64,000 nt of DNA, taken from assembly GCF_008000995.1 (NCBI RefSeq), contig NZ_CP042828.1:2408882-2472881 (forward strand). Direction: 5' to 3'. This DNA is from Ruania zhangjianzhongii (GTDB taxonomy: Bacteria; Actinomycetota; Actinomycetes; Actinomycetales; Beutenbergiaceae). The translations under genes were made by a program, and so were the position numbers. Shown in pieces: positions 1 to 8,612 of this stretch. The notes beneath the pieces are model-generated. The model was not told the DNA's origin. It saw only the letters and a list, made by a program, of their open reading frames with translations, and did no database searches. The stretch's first letter is position 1. Each line of letters opens with the position of its first letter.

Positions 1-1033
1 CGATGCCGGCGTAGTCCAGGAACGTCTGCGCCAGGTCCAGGTTCAGCGCCAGATCGTCAGAGACGGTGCCGGCCGGGATCTCCGCCGGGTAGCGCATCAC
101 CAGCGGGATCCGCAGCGAGTCGGCGTACATGAACCGTTTGTCGAAGTAGCCGTGGTCGCCGAGGAAGAAGCCCTGGTCGCTGGCGTAAGTGACCAGCGTG
201 CTGTCGTTCTGACCGGTGGCATCGAGGTGGTCCAGCAGCCGGCCGGTGGTGCGGTCCACGCCGGCCACACAGCGCAGGTAGTCGCCGATGTAGCGCTGAT
301 AGAACCAGGAGGTGCGCTCGGCCTGGGAGTCGAACTCGGGGATGGTGGTCTTCGCGTCCAGCTCGTCCAGGTCCCGGCCCACCCGGATGATCGCTTCTTC
401 GGCGGCGCGGGCGCGCCCGGAGTAGTCGTCGAACAGGGTCTCCGGCTCCGGGAACGTCACGCCCTGGTACAGGTGCTGCTCCTGTGGTCCGGGGAACCAG
501 CGCCGGTGCGGGGCCTTGTGCCAGAGCAGCAGCAACCAGGGCTGATCGCCGTCCTGCTGCTCGAGCCAGTCCAGGGCGAGGTCAGTGAGGATGTCGGTGA
601 CGTAGCCGGTGTGCTGGGTGCGGCCATCCGGGCCGATCAGCTCGGGATCGTCGTAGTCGCCCTGACCATCCAGCACCTGCCACTCGTCGAAGCCGACCGG
701 ATCGTGCCCCGAACCGTGGCCGAGGTGCCACTTGCCGAACAGGGCGGTGCGGTAACCGGCGGCCTGCATCAGTGCCGGGAAGGTGGGCTGGGCCGAGTCG
801 AAGCTCGTGGTCAGCGTCATCATTCCGTTGCGGTGACTGTGCGCACCGGTGAGGATTGCTGCCCGGGAGGGGGCGCAGAGGGCGTTGGTGCAGTCAGCCT
901 GGTCGAACCGGATGCCCTCAGCGGCGATCCGGTCCAGGTGCGGAGTCTGGTTGAGCTGGCTGCCGTAGGCGCTCATCGCGTGCGCGGCGTGGTCATCGGT
1001 GAGGACGAACAGGATATTCGGGCGATCGGGCAC
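1..1033 (-). CDS. Sulfatase (arylsulfatase family), 3' end cut by window edge
   Basis: Read leftward from a GTG at 1031-1033 with a GGAGG box at 1041-1045; the C-terminus lies outside the window. About 344 residues are visible. The first strand ends in a metal-binding TDD (residues 12-14), and CAPSR (residues 53-57) is the formylglycine motif of a Cys-type type I sulfatase. Further family features are GKWHLGHG, HKAPHRRW and a late SDQGFFLGDHG, all expected for alkaline-phosphatase-fold sulfatases. It hydrolyses a sulfate ester, probably on a carbohydrate, in view of the GH13 glucosidase upstream. No signal peptide is seen, so a cytoplasmic enzyme acting on imported sulfated sugar is likely. 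Exact substrate cannot be told. Confidence 0.88.
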   Translation of the reverse strand, partial: MPDRPNILFVLTDDHAAHAMSAYGSQLNQTPHLDRIAAEGIRFDQADCTNALCAPSRAAILTGAHSHRNGMMTLTTSFDSAQPTFPALMQAAGYRTALFGKWHLGHGSGHDPVGFDEWQVLDGQGDYDDPELIGPDGRTQHTGYVTDILTDLALDWLEQQDGDQPWLLLLWHKAPHRRWFPGPQEQHLYQGVTFPEPETLFDDYSGRARAAEEAIIRVGRDLDELDAKTTIPEFDSQAERTSWFYQRYIGDYLRCVAGVDRTTGRLLDHLDATGQNDSTLVTYASDQGFFLGDHGYFDKRFMYADSLRIPLVMRYPAEIPAGTVSDDLALNLDLAQTFLDYAGI

Positions 1034-1211
1034 GGCTGCACCTCCCTCCAGGCGTTGCGCCGAGGGTAGGCATAGGAGGCCGGCCGAGTCGCGCACCAGC
1101 GGCCAGATGAAAGCGACGGCGGGTCTGGCCGGGCGTGGTGACGGAAAGTGATGCTCCGAGTGGGTGGGGCAGGTGTTCCCGGCAGGGCGCGGTGGCCGGC
1201 GGGGCCAAGCT

Positions 1212-1297
1212 GGAGCGCTTCCGCGGAAGCGCCTCAGTGCAGAATCTGACCCTCCGGAGCGTCGCGGGGTCTCGCCTGAGCCCGAGGGAAGCGCTCC
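1212..1297. promoter_or_regulatory. Cluster of LacI-type operator boxes upstream of the sulfatase
   Basis: The 339-bp gap 1034-1372 holds no gene. It contains GGAGCGCTTCC (1212-1222), GGAAGCGCCTC (1225-1235) and GGAAGCGCTCC (1287-1297); the first two together form the 18-bp perfect palindrome GCGCTTCCGCGGAAGCGC at 1215-1232. A fourth box, GGAAGCGCTTC at 1485-1495, lies in the 3' coding part of the glucosidase. The core GAAGCGCTTC is typical of LacI-family operators. These boxes probably control the sulfatase; the matching regulator is not obvious among the LacI genes seen here, whose own sites differ. Confidence 0.5.
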
Positions 1298-1372
1298 GGT
1301 GCCCGCTCGACCTCAGGACGCTTCATGACAGCACGACACCGTGCATGGTATTAAATGCCCCGGCTGGAGTGT

Positions 1373-2980
1373 CTACTGCTCACCTGGGCGGTACAGCCAG
1401 ACGGCTTCCGCTGCGCGCAACGTGGCTGGATCACCGCCTGGTTGGGAGCGCCAGAGGGCCTCGGCGCCGGCGGGGCGCTTCAGCGGAAGCGCTTCAGTGC
1501 CGAAATTGATCTGAACCGCGAGGGCACCCCGGGTCAGAGTGAGCAGATCGTCGTGATGGTCGACGGCGGTGCTCACCGGGAGCGTGTCGCGCAGCCGGGC
1601 CCAGGTGGTCAGCAGGGAACGCCACCGGTTCAGGTGGCTGGTGTCGTTGCCGCGCTGCGTGGCGGCGGAGCCGTGTTCGGGCAGCGGGCCGTGGGCGAGC
1701 CAAGGTTCGGCACTCGAGAACCCGCGCCCGGGTTCGTCGGTCCACGGGATGGGGGAGCGGGCCCGGTCCCGACTGGCGTCCAGCTCACCGGCGCGGAGTG
1801 CGATCGGGTCCCGGGCGGTGCTCGGGTCGATCTCCAGATCGATCATGCCGAGCTCCTCGCCCTGGTAGAGCAGGTAGGGGCCGGGCATGGCGAGCACGGC
1901 GGCGGACAGGGCGAGGGCGCGGTCGGCACTGCCCAGGCGGGAGGCCGGGCGGGCGCGGTCATGGTTGGACAGGAACCAGCCGAATCTTCCGGCGGTGTCC
2001 GGGCTCGGGGTGCGCAGCACCTGTGCCACCTCGGCGGCGTCGAACGGGACCCGGTCGGTACCGAACCACATCGCGGCATCGAGGCGGCCAGACTCGAGGT
2101 ACCGCTCCACCCGTTCGGGGTTCTCCAGCACGGTCTCGCCGAGCAGGAAGGGATCCTCACCGGCATGGGTGCGGGGGAGTCGCGCGCGGAGCTGGGTGTA
2201 GAGATCGACGACGTCGTCCTGGTCCACGTCGTAGACCCGGGCCAGGCCGCGGGCTGAGCGCACCCGCCCGGCGGGCACGTTCTCTGCCCGGGTGGGTTCG
2301 AGCACGGGGTTGTCCGGCAGGTCCGGGTGCTTCAGCAGGTTGTGCGCGACGTCGATGCGGAAGCCGTCTGCACCGAGCTCGATCCAGTGCTCCAGGATGG
2401 CGACCCACTCCTCGAACACGCGCGGGTTGCGCCAGTTCAGGTCCGGTTGCTCCGGGAGGTAGGCGTGCAGGTAGTACTGCTCGGACTCCGGTTCCCAGGT
2501 CCAGGCGGACCCGCCGAAGTTCGCCAGCCAGTTGTTCGGCGGTCCGCCGTCGCCGGCTGGGTCGGCCCACAGGTAGTAGTCGCGGTAGTCGACACCGTCC
2601 CGGCCCTCGGCCAGCGCGGCCTGGAACCACGGGTGCTCGTGCGAGGTGTGGTTCGGGACCACGTCCACCAGCAGGCGCATGCCGCGCTCGTGCAGCTCGT
2701 CGACGAGCCGGCGGAACGTGTCGGTATCGCCGAAGGCCGGGTCGATGCCACGGAAGTCGCTCACGTCGTAGCCGTGGTCGTGCCCCGGGGAGGGGAAGAA
2801 CGGCGTGATCCACACCGCGTCCACGCCCAGCGCCTGGATGTGGTCCAGCCGGTCGATCACACCCTGCAGATCACCGGTGCCGTCGCCGTCGGAATCGGCG
2901 AGGGAACGGATATAGACCTCATAGATGACGGCGTCGCGCCACCACGGGCGAGGTGTGGCTGTCGGCGAGCGGGTGGGCAC
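1373..2980 (-). CDS. GH13 alpha-glucosidase (oligo-1,6-glucosidase type)
   Basis: 535 residues, full length for GH13 exo-alpha-glucosidases, without a signal peptide. The four GH13 regions are present: DVVPNHTS (106-113), GFRIDVAHN with nucleophile Asp210, LLGETV with acid/base Glu282, and FLSNHD with Asp341. It should hydrolyse terminal alpha-glucosidic bonds of imported oligosaccharides in the cytoplasm. Transcribed leftward, divergent from the LacI gene at 3118, with an operator between the two, and upstream of the sulfatase in the same direction. Exact linkage (alpha-1,4, alpha-1,6, sucrose, trehalulose) cannot be told. Its 3' part carries a copy of the GC-rich palindrome also found at 1215. 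Confidence 0.9.
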   Translation of the reverse strand: MPTRSPTATPRPWWRDAVIYEVYIRSLADSDGDGTGDLQGVIDRLDHIQALGVDAVWITPFFPSPGHDHGYDVSDFRGIDPAFGDTDTFRRLVDELHERGMRLLVDVVPNHTSHEHPWFQAALAEGRDGVDYRDYYLWADPAGDGGPPNNWLANFGGSAWTWEPESEQYYLHAYLPEQPDLNWRNPRVFEEWVAILEHWIELGADGFRIDVAHNLLKHPDLPDNPVLEPTRAENVPAGRVRSARGLARVYDVDQDDVVDLYTQLRARLPRTHAGEDPFLLGETVLENPERVERYLESGRLDAAMWFGTDRVPFDAAEVAQVLRTPSPDTAGRFGWFLSNHDRARPASRLGSADRALALSAAVLAMPGPYLLYQGEELGMIDLEIDPSTARDPIALRAGELDASRDRARSPIPWTDEPGRGFSSAEPWLAHGPLPEHGSAATQRGNDTSHLNRWRSLLTTWARLRDTLPVSTAVDHHDDLLTLTRGALAVQINFGTEALPLKRPAGAEALWRSQPGGDPATLRAAEAVWLYRPGEQ

Positions 2981-3049
2981 TTCTCCAGGGTAGAGGCTCG
3001 CCGAGTCGCCGCGGCTGAGGGCAGGTCGTCACCAGCAAGATGCAAGAAG

Positions 3050-3076
3050 TTGACAAGACTTGTACAAGACTGTCAA
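3050..3076. promoter_or_regulatory. Divergent promoter/operator between GH13 gene and LacI
   Basis: The 137-bp divergent region holds a nested inverted repeat: a perfect 10-bp centre CTTGTACAAG (3059-3068) flanked by TTGAC (3050-3054) and GTCAA (3072-3076). TTGACA at 3050-3055 could also be a -35 element for the rightward operon. This looks like the operator of the LacI regulator starting at 3118, placed to control both the glucosidase and the LacI-led TRAP operon. Binding is inferred, not shown. Confidence 0.55.
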
Positions 3077-3117
3077 AGTCGTGTCATCGAGACCAGACAA
3101 CCAGCGGAGCCATCGGC

Positions 3118-4113
3118 ATGGGAGCCACACTGACTGAGGTCGCGCAGGCGGCCGGCGTGTCGCTAGCGACCGCCTCGAGGGCCTTCAAAGACCCGGATCG
3201 GCTCGCAGGTGCGACCCGAGCGCGAGTTCTGAAGGCGGCAGCTGACCTGGACTACAACACGCATACAAGTTCCTCCGCCCGCACCTTCGCGGTCGTGGTG
3301 CCCGATGCCGCGAATCCGATTTTCGCTGCGTTGACTGCGGCCATTCAGGAACAGGCATGGGCGGGTGGGCACCATGTGCTTCTGTACAACACCTCCGAGC
3401 ATCCGTCGGTCGAAGCGGACGTGCTGCGCTCGCTGCCGGCTACGGTCAGCGGTGTCATCCTCGCCTCGCCGCGCCTGGCTGCGAAAGAGCTCACGACTGC
3501 GATCGGTAGCACGCCGCTGGTGGTCATCAACTCCGGTGTCACGTTCTGCATGTCTGTGCTGCTGGACGTTGATACCGGAATCGAGCAGGCCTTCGAACAC
3601 CTTTTTGCCCTTGGGCACAGACATGTGGCCTACGCTCCAGGGCCTCGGTCCGCATGGGCCAACCAGCGCCGGGACGAGCTAATCCGCGCCTGCGCTGAGC
3701 GGTGGGCGATGAAGCTCGATGTTGTCGGCCACCAGGCAGCGAGCGTTGACGGCGGCCTGGCCGCCGCTGCCTCTGTGGTCGCCAGCGGCGCCAGCGCCGT
3801 GATTGCGTACAACGACCTGGTTGCGCTCGGTGTGCGGGCCGGCGCTCGCGCTTTGGGCAAGGAGTGTCCGCGTGATCTGAGCATCGTGGGTATCGACGAC
3901 CTGAACGTCGCAGCGGTCTCCGAGCCGAGTCTGACGACCGTGCGGGTCGACATCACCGACGGTGGTGTGCGGGCCTATCAAATCCTTGCCGACGTGGTGT
4001 CTGGGAAGGTCATCGACGCAGGTCCGGAGCACCGGCCGTCGCAGCTCATCGTTCGGCACTCGACCGCCTTGGCGCCCGGCACGGGCGACCTCCGCCGAGA
4101 GAGCCACGCGTGA
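3118..4113 (+). CDS. LacI-family transcriptional regulator
   Basis: 331 residues from ATG 3118, chosen because the N-terminal HTH (TLTEVAQAAGVSLATASRAF, residues 4-23) then begins at the normal distance; longer in-frame extensions would run into the operator. A periplasmic-binding-like sensor domain follows (from about residue 60, with VVVPDAANPIFAAL and VIAYNDLVALGV). It leads a rightward operon with manD, uxuB and the TRAP genes and is divergent from the glucosidase, so it probably responds to a sugar acid and represses both directions. The hinge and effector pocket do not identify the ligand. Confidence 0.9.
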   Translation: MGATLTEVAQAAGVSLATASRAFKDPDRLAGATRARVLKAAADLDYNTHTSSSARTFAVVVPDAANPIFAALTAAIQEQAWAGGHHVLLYNTSEHPSVEADVLRSLPATVSGVILASPRLAAKELTTAIGSTPLVVINSGVTFCMSVLLDVDTGIEQAFEHLFALGHRHVAYAPGPRSAWANQRRDELIRACAERWAMKLDVVGHQAASVDGGLAAAASVVASGASAVIAYNDLVALGVRAGARALGKECPRDLSIVGIDDLNVAAVSEPSLTTVRVDITDGGVRAYQILADVVSGKVIDAGPEHRPSQLIVRHSTALAPGTGDLRRESHA

Positions 4114-4173
4114 CCACCATCTGTACGGGGCGCTGTCTCACCGCTTACCGGTCGGTTCCTGAGGAGACTTTGA

Positions 4174-5388
4174 ATGCCTGAGACCATCTCTGCCGTCGAT
4201 GTGATCGTCACCAGCCCCGGACGTAACTACGTGATCGTCAAGATCACCACCGACGCTGGGTTGGTCGGCTGGGGCGACGCGACGGTGAACGGGCGCGAGC
4301 TCGCCGTCGCCAGCTACCTACGTGACCACATCGCCCCCACCCTCGTCGGACAAGACCCAGGCAATATCGAAGACATCTGGCACTACCTGTACCGCGGCGC
4401 CTACTGGCGGCGCGGCCCGGTGACGATGGCCGCGATCGGCGGGGTCGACCTCGCTCTCTGGGACCTGCTGGGCAAGTCCCTCGACGTCCCTGTCTACCGG
4501 CTGCTCGGCGGTGCGGTCCGCTCGCGGGTACTCGCATACACGCACGCGTCCGGATGGAGTCAGGAAGAGCTCGAGGACGCCGTCGACGCCAAGCGTGCAG
4601 CGGGCTTTCGCGCGATTCGGGCCCAGTTTGGTGTGCCCGGTTTGGACGTCGTCTACGGGATCACCCGCGAAGCGGGCTACGAACCTGCTGCACGCGGGTC
4701 TCGACCGATGGAAGAGACGTGGGACGCCGGTGCGTACCTGCGACACGCACCGCAAACCCTGCTGCGTCTGCGCGAACACGTCGGACCCGAGCTGCACCTG
4801 CTGCACGACGCCCACCACCGACTCAATCCGACACAAGCGGCCAGGTTGGCCAAAGAGCTGGAACCTGTTGATCTGTTCTGGCTGGAAGACCTGATCCCCG
4901 CCGAGAACCCGGACCTGCTCCGGCGGGTGCGTGAACACTCCACCACCCCCCTGGCCATCGGCGAGGTGTTCAACACGATCTGGGACTGTCGCACCATCAT
5001 CAGCGAGCGTTTGGCCGATTACATCCGTACCGCCGTCGGGCATGCGGGGGGCATCTCGCACCTGCGAAAGATCCTGCACTACGCAGAGGTTCACCAGGTC
5101 GACGGCGGGCCCCACGGTCCATCGGACGTCTCGCCACTGAGCATGTCCGCCTCCCTACACGTCGGGCTGTCTACCCACAACTTCAGCATCCAGGAGCTGA
5201 TGGGATATCCCAGCCTCACCAGCGAGGTGTTCCAGTCCTCCTACACCTTCACCGACGGCTATCTGCACCCCGGTGAGGAGCCGGGACTCGGTGTCGAGGT
5301 GGACGAGAGGGCAGCCTCGGCGTTCCCGTACGCACCTGCTTACTTGCCGATCGCTCGTACGCGCGACGGCGCGATCACAGATTGGTGA
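4174..5388 (+). CDS. manD: D-mannonate dehydratase, enolase superfamily (ManD/RspA type)
   Basis: 404 residues. N-terminal capping domain plus enolase-type barrel. Metal ligands are Asp212 (in HDAHH), Glu238 (WLED) and Glu264 (IGEV); Tyr161, Arg149 and His214 sit where the known ManD enzymes have their general base and acid residues, each shifted by two positions from the recalled Novosphingobium ManD numbering. GGPHGPSDVSP (311-321) is also typical. It dehydrates D-mannonate (possibly D-gluconate; ManD homologues vary) to 2-keto-3-deoxy-gluconate. Starts 60 bp after the LacI gene and is followed at once by uxuB, so the operon channels hexuronate-derived mannonate. Confidence 0.85.
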   Translation: MPETISAVDVIVTSPGRNYVIVKITTDAGLVGWGDATVNGRELAVASYLRDHIAPTLVGQDPGNIEDIWHYLYRGAYWRRGPVTMAAIGGVDLALWDLLGKSLDVPVYRLLGGAVRSRVLAYTHASGWSQEELEDAVDAKRAAGFRAIRAQFGVPGLDVVYGITREAGYEPAARGSRPMEETWDAGAYLRHAPQTLLRLREHVGPELHLLHDAHHRLNPTQAARLAKELEPVDLFWLEDLIPAENPDLLRRVREHSTTPLAIGEVFNTIWDCRTIISERLADYIRTAVGHAGGISHLRKILHYAEVHQVDGGPHGPSDVSPLSMSASLHVGLSTHNFSIQELMGYPSLTSEVFQSSYTFTDGYLHPGEEPGLGVEVDERAASAFPYAPAYLPIARTRDGAITDW

Positions 5389-5393
5389 CCGGC

Positions 5394-6917
5394 ATGACCA
5401 CCACCGGAGAGCACACCCTGCCCACTCTCGGGCGCGACGTCGCCCTGGAGCGCGGGATGGCCGGAACAGCTGCGCCGAGTCCCGGCATTCTCCACCTCGG
5501 CTACGGCAACTTTCACCGTGCGCATCAGGCCGTCTACACCAATGCGGCCGTGCAGTCTCACGGCGGTGACTGGGGAATCGTCGGTGTGGCGAACTCGTCC
5601 CGCGAGGTCGTCTATGCAGTCGAGTCTCAGGACCATCTCTACACGGTGGTGACCATCGCGCCAGAGCGCACAGAGTTCCAGGTTCCACGCGTGCTCGCCG
5701 AGACCCTCGTCGCGGCGCAGCAAGCCGACCGTGTCGTGGCACAGATCGCCGCGGCGGAGATCAAGATCGTCACCCTGACCGTCACCGAGCATGGCTACAC
5801 CTTTGAGCCATCGACAGGTGGCATCGACCTGGCTAATCCGCTCGTCCAGCACGACCTGCAGGTCGTGGACCAGCCGCGTACCAGCATCGGTCAGATCGTG
5901 CGCGGCCTGCAAGCGAGGATGCGTGCCTCCGGAGCCCCCATCTCGATCCTGAGTTGCGACAACCTTGGTGGTAACGGTGACCGCACGCGAGACATCGTCA
6001 CCGACTTCATCGATCACCTTCCCGGTGATCAGGCACGTGACCTGCTGACCTGGGTCGAGTCCCAGGTGACGTTTCCCAACAGCATGGTCGACAGGATCGT
6101 GCCGGCAACAAACGACGCGCATCGAGACCGCGTGGCCACGATGTGTGGCTACCGGGACGCCGTGCCCGTACCTGCCGAGCCGTTTACGATGTGGGTGATC
6201 GAGGACCGCTTCGCGGCCGGGCGCCCGCGGTGGGAAGCCGGTGGGGCCATCTTCTCCACCGAGGTGGATCGCTACGAGCAGATGAAGCTGCGCCTTCTCA
6301 ACGGAACCCACTCCCTGATCGCCTACCTCGGCGCCCTCAGCGGTGCTGAGACGATCCCGGCGAGTGTCGGGCAGGCGGCTGTGGCGGACGCAGCGCACCG
6401 GGTTCTCACCGGGGAGTACTTACCCAGCGTGGATCTCCCCGGCGGCGTCATCGCTGCCGACTATGAACGCGCCCTGTTCGGACGCTGGAGCAACACGGCC
6501 CTGGGACACAGAACGAGTCAGGTGGGCTCGGACGGGTCGGTGAAGCTGCCGCAGCGGGTGTGCACGCCGGCGCTGCAGGCGCTCGGCGAGGGCGTGATGC
6601 CGCAGCACCTGGCCCTGTCCGTGGCCGGCTATCTCGCCTGCATCGCTCCCTTGGACGGATTCGACCCTGGCCCACACGCGCACGCGATGAGCGATCCAGC
6701 ACGCCCGGCACTTGGCGCACTAGCCGCTCGGAGCACCGACGGCCGCACCATGGCCCGGGCGGTCTTCGAGTCCGAGGAGATCTTTCCGAGCGAGCTCGCG
6801 GCCCAAGGGGACTTCGTGGCGCGCGTCGGCGAGTACGTCGACATCATCAGCACAGCCGGGGTGGCGTCGGCGATCGACGAGGCAGCTCTTACCCACCAGC
6901 CAACCACCCGAGCGTAA
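5394..6917 (+). CDS. uxuB: Fructuronate reductase / mannitol dehydrogenase family
   Basis: About 507 residues from ATG 5394; GTG 5385, overlapping the manD stop, is a possible alternative start. The N-terminal nucleotide site is ILHLGYGNFHRAHQAVY, with NLGGNG in the Rossmann domain, and the C-terminal polyol-dehydrogenase domain carries KLRLLNGTHS with the catalytic Lys/Asn/His set. Size and motifs fit the long-chain mannitol/altronate/mannonate dehydrogenases. Next to a mannonate dehydratase the most likely reaction is NADH-dependent D-fructuronate to D-mannonate. Mannitol or tagaturonate as substrate cannot be excluded from sequence alone. Confidence 0.85.
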   Translation: MTTTGEHTLPTLGRDVALERGMAGTAAPSPGILHLGYGNFHRAHQAVYTNAAVQSHGGDWGIVGVANSSREVVYAVESQDHLYTVVTIAPERTEFQVPRVLAETLVAAQQADRVVAQIAAAEIKIVTLTVTEHGYTFEPSTGGIDLANPLVQHDLQVVDQPRTSIGQIVRGLQARMRASGAPISILSCDNLGGNGDRTRDIVTDFIDHLPGDQARDLLTWVESQVTFPNSMVDRIVPATNDAHRDRVATMCGYRDAVPVPAEPFTMWVIEDRFAAGRPRWEAGGAIFSTEVDRYEQMKLRLLNGTHSLIAYLGALSGAETIPASVGQAAVADAAHRVLTGEYLPSVDLPGGVIAADYERALFGRWSNTALGHRTSQVGSDGSVKLPQRVCTPALQALGEGVMPQHLALSVAGYLACIAPLDGFDPGPHAHAMSDPARPALGALAARSTDGRTMARAVFESEEIFPSELAAQGDFVARVGEYVDIISTAGVASAIDEAALTHQPTTRA

Positions 6918-6993
6918 CTCGCCCGGCTGAACGAACAACTGCGCCCTCTTCCACTCACCGACATACCAATCACCGAACGATGAAGGATCAACG

Positions 6994-7992
6994 ATGAAGA
7001 AGTACATGCCAGTCGCCGTCGCCGGCGGCCTTTCCCTCGCACTCGGGTTGACTGCTTGCGGAGGATCCAGTGGCGGAGGCGATGGGATCCAGTTGCGGAT
7101 GGCGTTGGCCGACAACGAGCAGAGCAACTACTACCAGGGCGCCCTCGCGATTGCCGAGGAGGTGGCCGAGCGCACCGATGGCCGTATCGAGATCACCGTG
7201 GTCGCCGGCGGGTCGCTCGGTGACGAGCGCGCCACGGTGGAGATGGCCATGAACGGTGATCTGGACATCGCGACCGGAGCCAACTCCGTCTTCACGAACT
7301 GGATCCCGGAGATGTCTATTCTGGATCAGGCTTACTTGTGGGAGAACGCCGATCAGGCCCATGCCGCTGTCGACGGCGAAGTGGGAGACCTGATCGAGGA
7401 GGCAGCGCTTGAGCAGAACCTTCACGTGGTCGGCTACATGGAGTCTGGCTTCCGTAATGTCTTCTCGACACGGCCGATCGAGTCGATCGACGACTTCGCC
7501 GGGTTGAAGATTCGTACGATGCAGAACGAATACCAGCTCGCCGCTTTCGAAGGGTTCGGTGCAGTCCCGGTCGGACTGCCGTCCGGTGAGCAGTTCACAG
7601 CACTGCAGCAGGGAACGATTGATGCCGTGGAGAATGCGACGTCGAACGCGCTGGCGAACAGCTACTACGAGGTGGCGCCGCACATCACCAACACCGAGCA
7701 CACGTTCGTCTACATCGTCATGGCACTGTCCGACGACGCCTGGAACAAGATTCCGGAGGAACTGCGCGAGCCCTTCCTCGAGGGTATGCAAGCGGGGTAC
7801 GAGCAGCAGCGCGAGTTCCTCGTCCAGGCGAACGACGAGGCTGAGGCCGAGCTGCAGGACGAGGGCGTGGAGTTCTACGACATCGACCAGGAGGAGATGC
7901 GCGCCGCCTGGGAGGACACCGTAGACGGGCACGGCTGGTCGTTCGACCCTGAGTGGCAGGACGCCGTCGACACGGCGCGCGAGCAGGGCTAA
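6994..7992 (+). CDS. dctP: TRAP transporter solute-binding lipoprotein (DctP family)
   Basis: 332 residues. A short basic start and hydrophobic stretch end in a lipobox (LTAC-G, Cys at about 22), so it is a membrane-anchored lipoprotein as usual in Gram-positives. The body has the DctP pattern: ALAIAEEVAERTDGRIEITV, a GSLGDERATVEMAMNG segment, and the FAGLKIRTM substrate-contact region with the conserved Arg. It captures a sugar acid, most likely a hexuronate or mannonate, for the membrane pair encoded directly downstream. Ligand assignment rests on operon context. Confidence 0.9.
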   Translation: MKKYMPVAVAGGLSLALGLTACGGSSGGGDGIQLRMALADNEQSNYYQGALAIAEEVAERTDGRIEITVVAGGSLGDERATVEMAMNGDLDIATGANSVFTNWIPEMSILDQAYLWENADQAHAAVDGEVGDLIEEAALEQNLHVVGYMESGFRNVFSTRPIESIDDFAGLKIRTMQNEYQLAAFEGFGAVPVGLPSGEQFTALQQGTIDAVENATSNALANSYYEVAPHITNTEHTFVYIVMALSDDAWNKIPEELREPFLEGMQAGYEQQREFLVQANDEAEAELQDEGVEFYDIDQEEMRAAWEDTVDGHGWSFDPEWQDAVDTAREQG

Positions 7993-7994
7993 CC

Positions 7995-8612
7995 ATGGAT
8001 GTGAGCGCACCCCGAGACTTCGTGCTCAAGCGGCTGCTCAAGGGGTTCGAGGACGTCGTTCTCGCCGGAACGTTCATCGTGATGATCCTGGCGATGGCCA
8101 TACAGGTCCTCAATCGCACCTTCTGGCAGTTCTCCATGCCGTGGCTGGAGGAGACGTCTCTCTTCGCGATGCTCTACATGGTCCTCATCGGGACAGAGGC
8201 AGGCCTGCGGGACGGGTCCCAGATCGCCGTCACGATGCTCCCGGACAAGTTGAGGGGACGTGCGCGGCTGGCTGTGCAGCTGCTTGCCAAAGTGGCCGTC
8301 CTGGTGTTCTCGGTGGTGATGCTCATCGGTTCCTACAACCTGGTGCAGCAGCAGGTCACCAGCGGGCAGACAAGTCCCGCGCTCGGCTGGCCGATGTGGG
8401 TGCCCTACGGCTCGTTCGCGATCTCCTTCCTATTGATCGTCGTCGTGCAGGCTATTGCGCTGGTGCTTCAGGTTCGGGCGCTCATAGCGAATGACGAGTC
8501 GATCGCTATGAGGATCGACGTCCGCACCCAAGACAACGCCGAGCCGCTCACCGGCGCTGACGGAGACGGTCCCGACGCACCGATCGAGGAGAGGGGCGGT
8601 GATCAGCGATGA
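7995..8612 (+). CDS. dctQ: TRAP transporter small permease (DctQ family)
   Basis: 205 residues from ATG 7995, two bases after the dctP stop. About four hydrophobic helices, including a conserved WLEETSLFAMLYMVLIGTE segment typical of DctQ (aromatic-Glu-Glu in the second helix). A hydrophilic acidic tail follows. Its stop overlaps the dctM start (ATGA), so the two membrane subunits are translationally coupled. It forms the membrane complex with DctM. Confidence 0.88.
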   Translation: MDVSAPRDFVLKRLLKGFEDVVLAGTFIVMILAMAIQVLNRTFWQFSMPWLEETSLFAMLYMVLIGTEAGLRDGSQIAVTMLPDKLRGRARLAVQLLAKVAVLVFSVVMLIGSYNLVQQQVTSGQTSPALGWPMWVPYGSFAISFLLIVVVQAIALVLQVRALIANDESIAMRIDVRTQDNAEPLTGADGDGPDAPIEERGGDQR

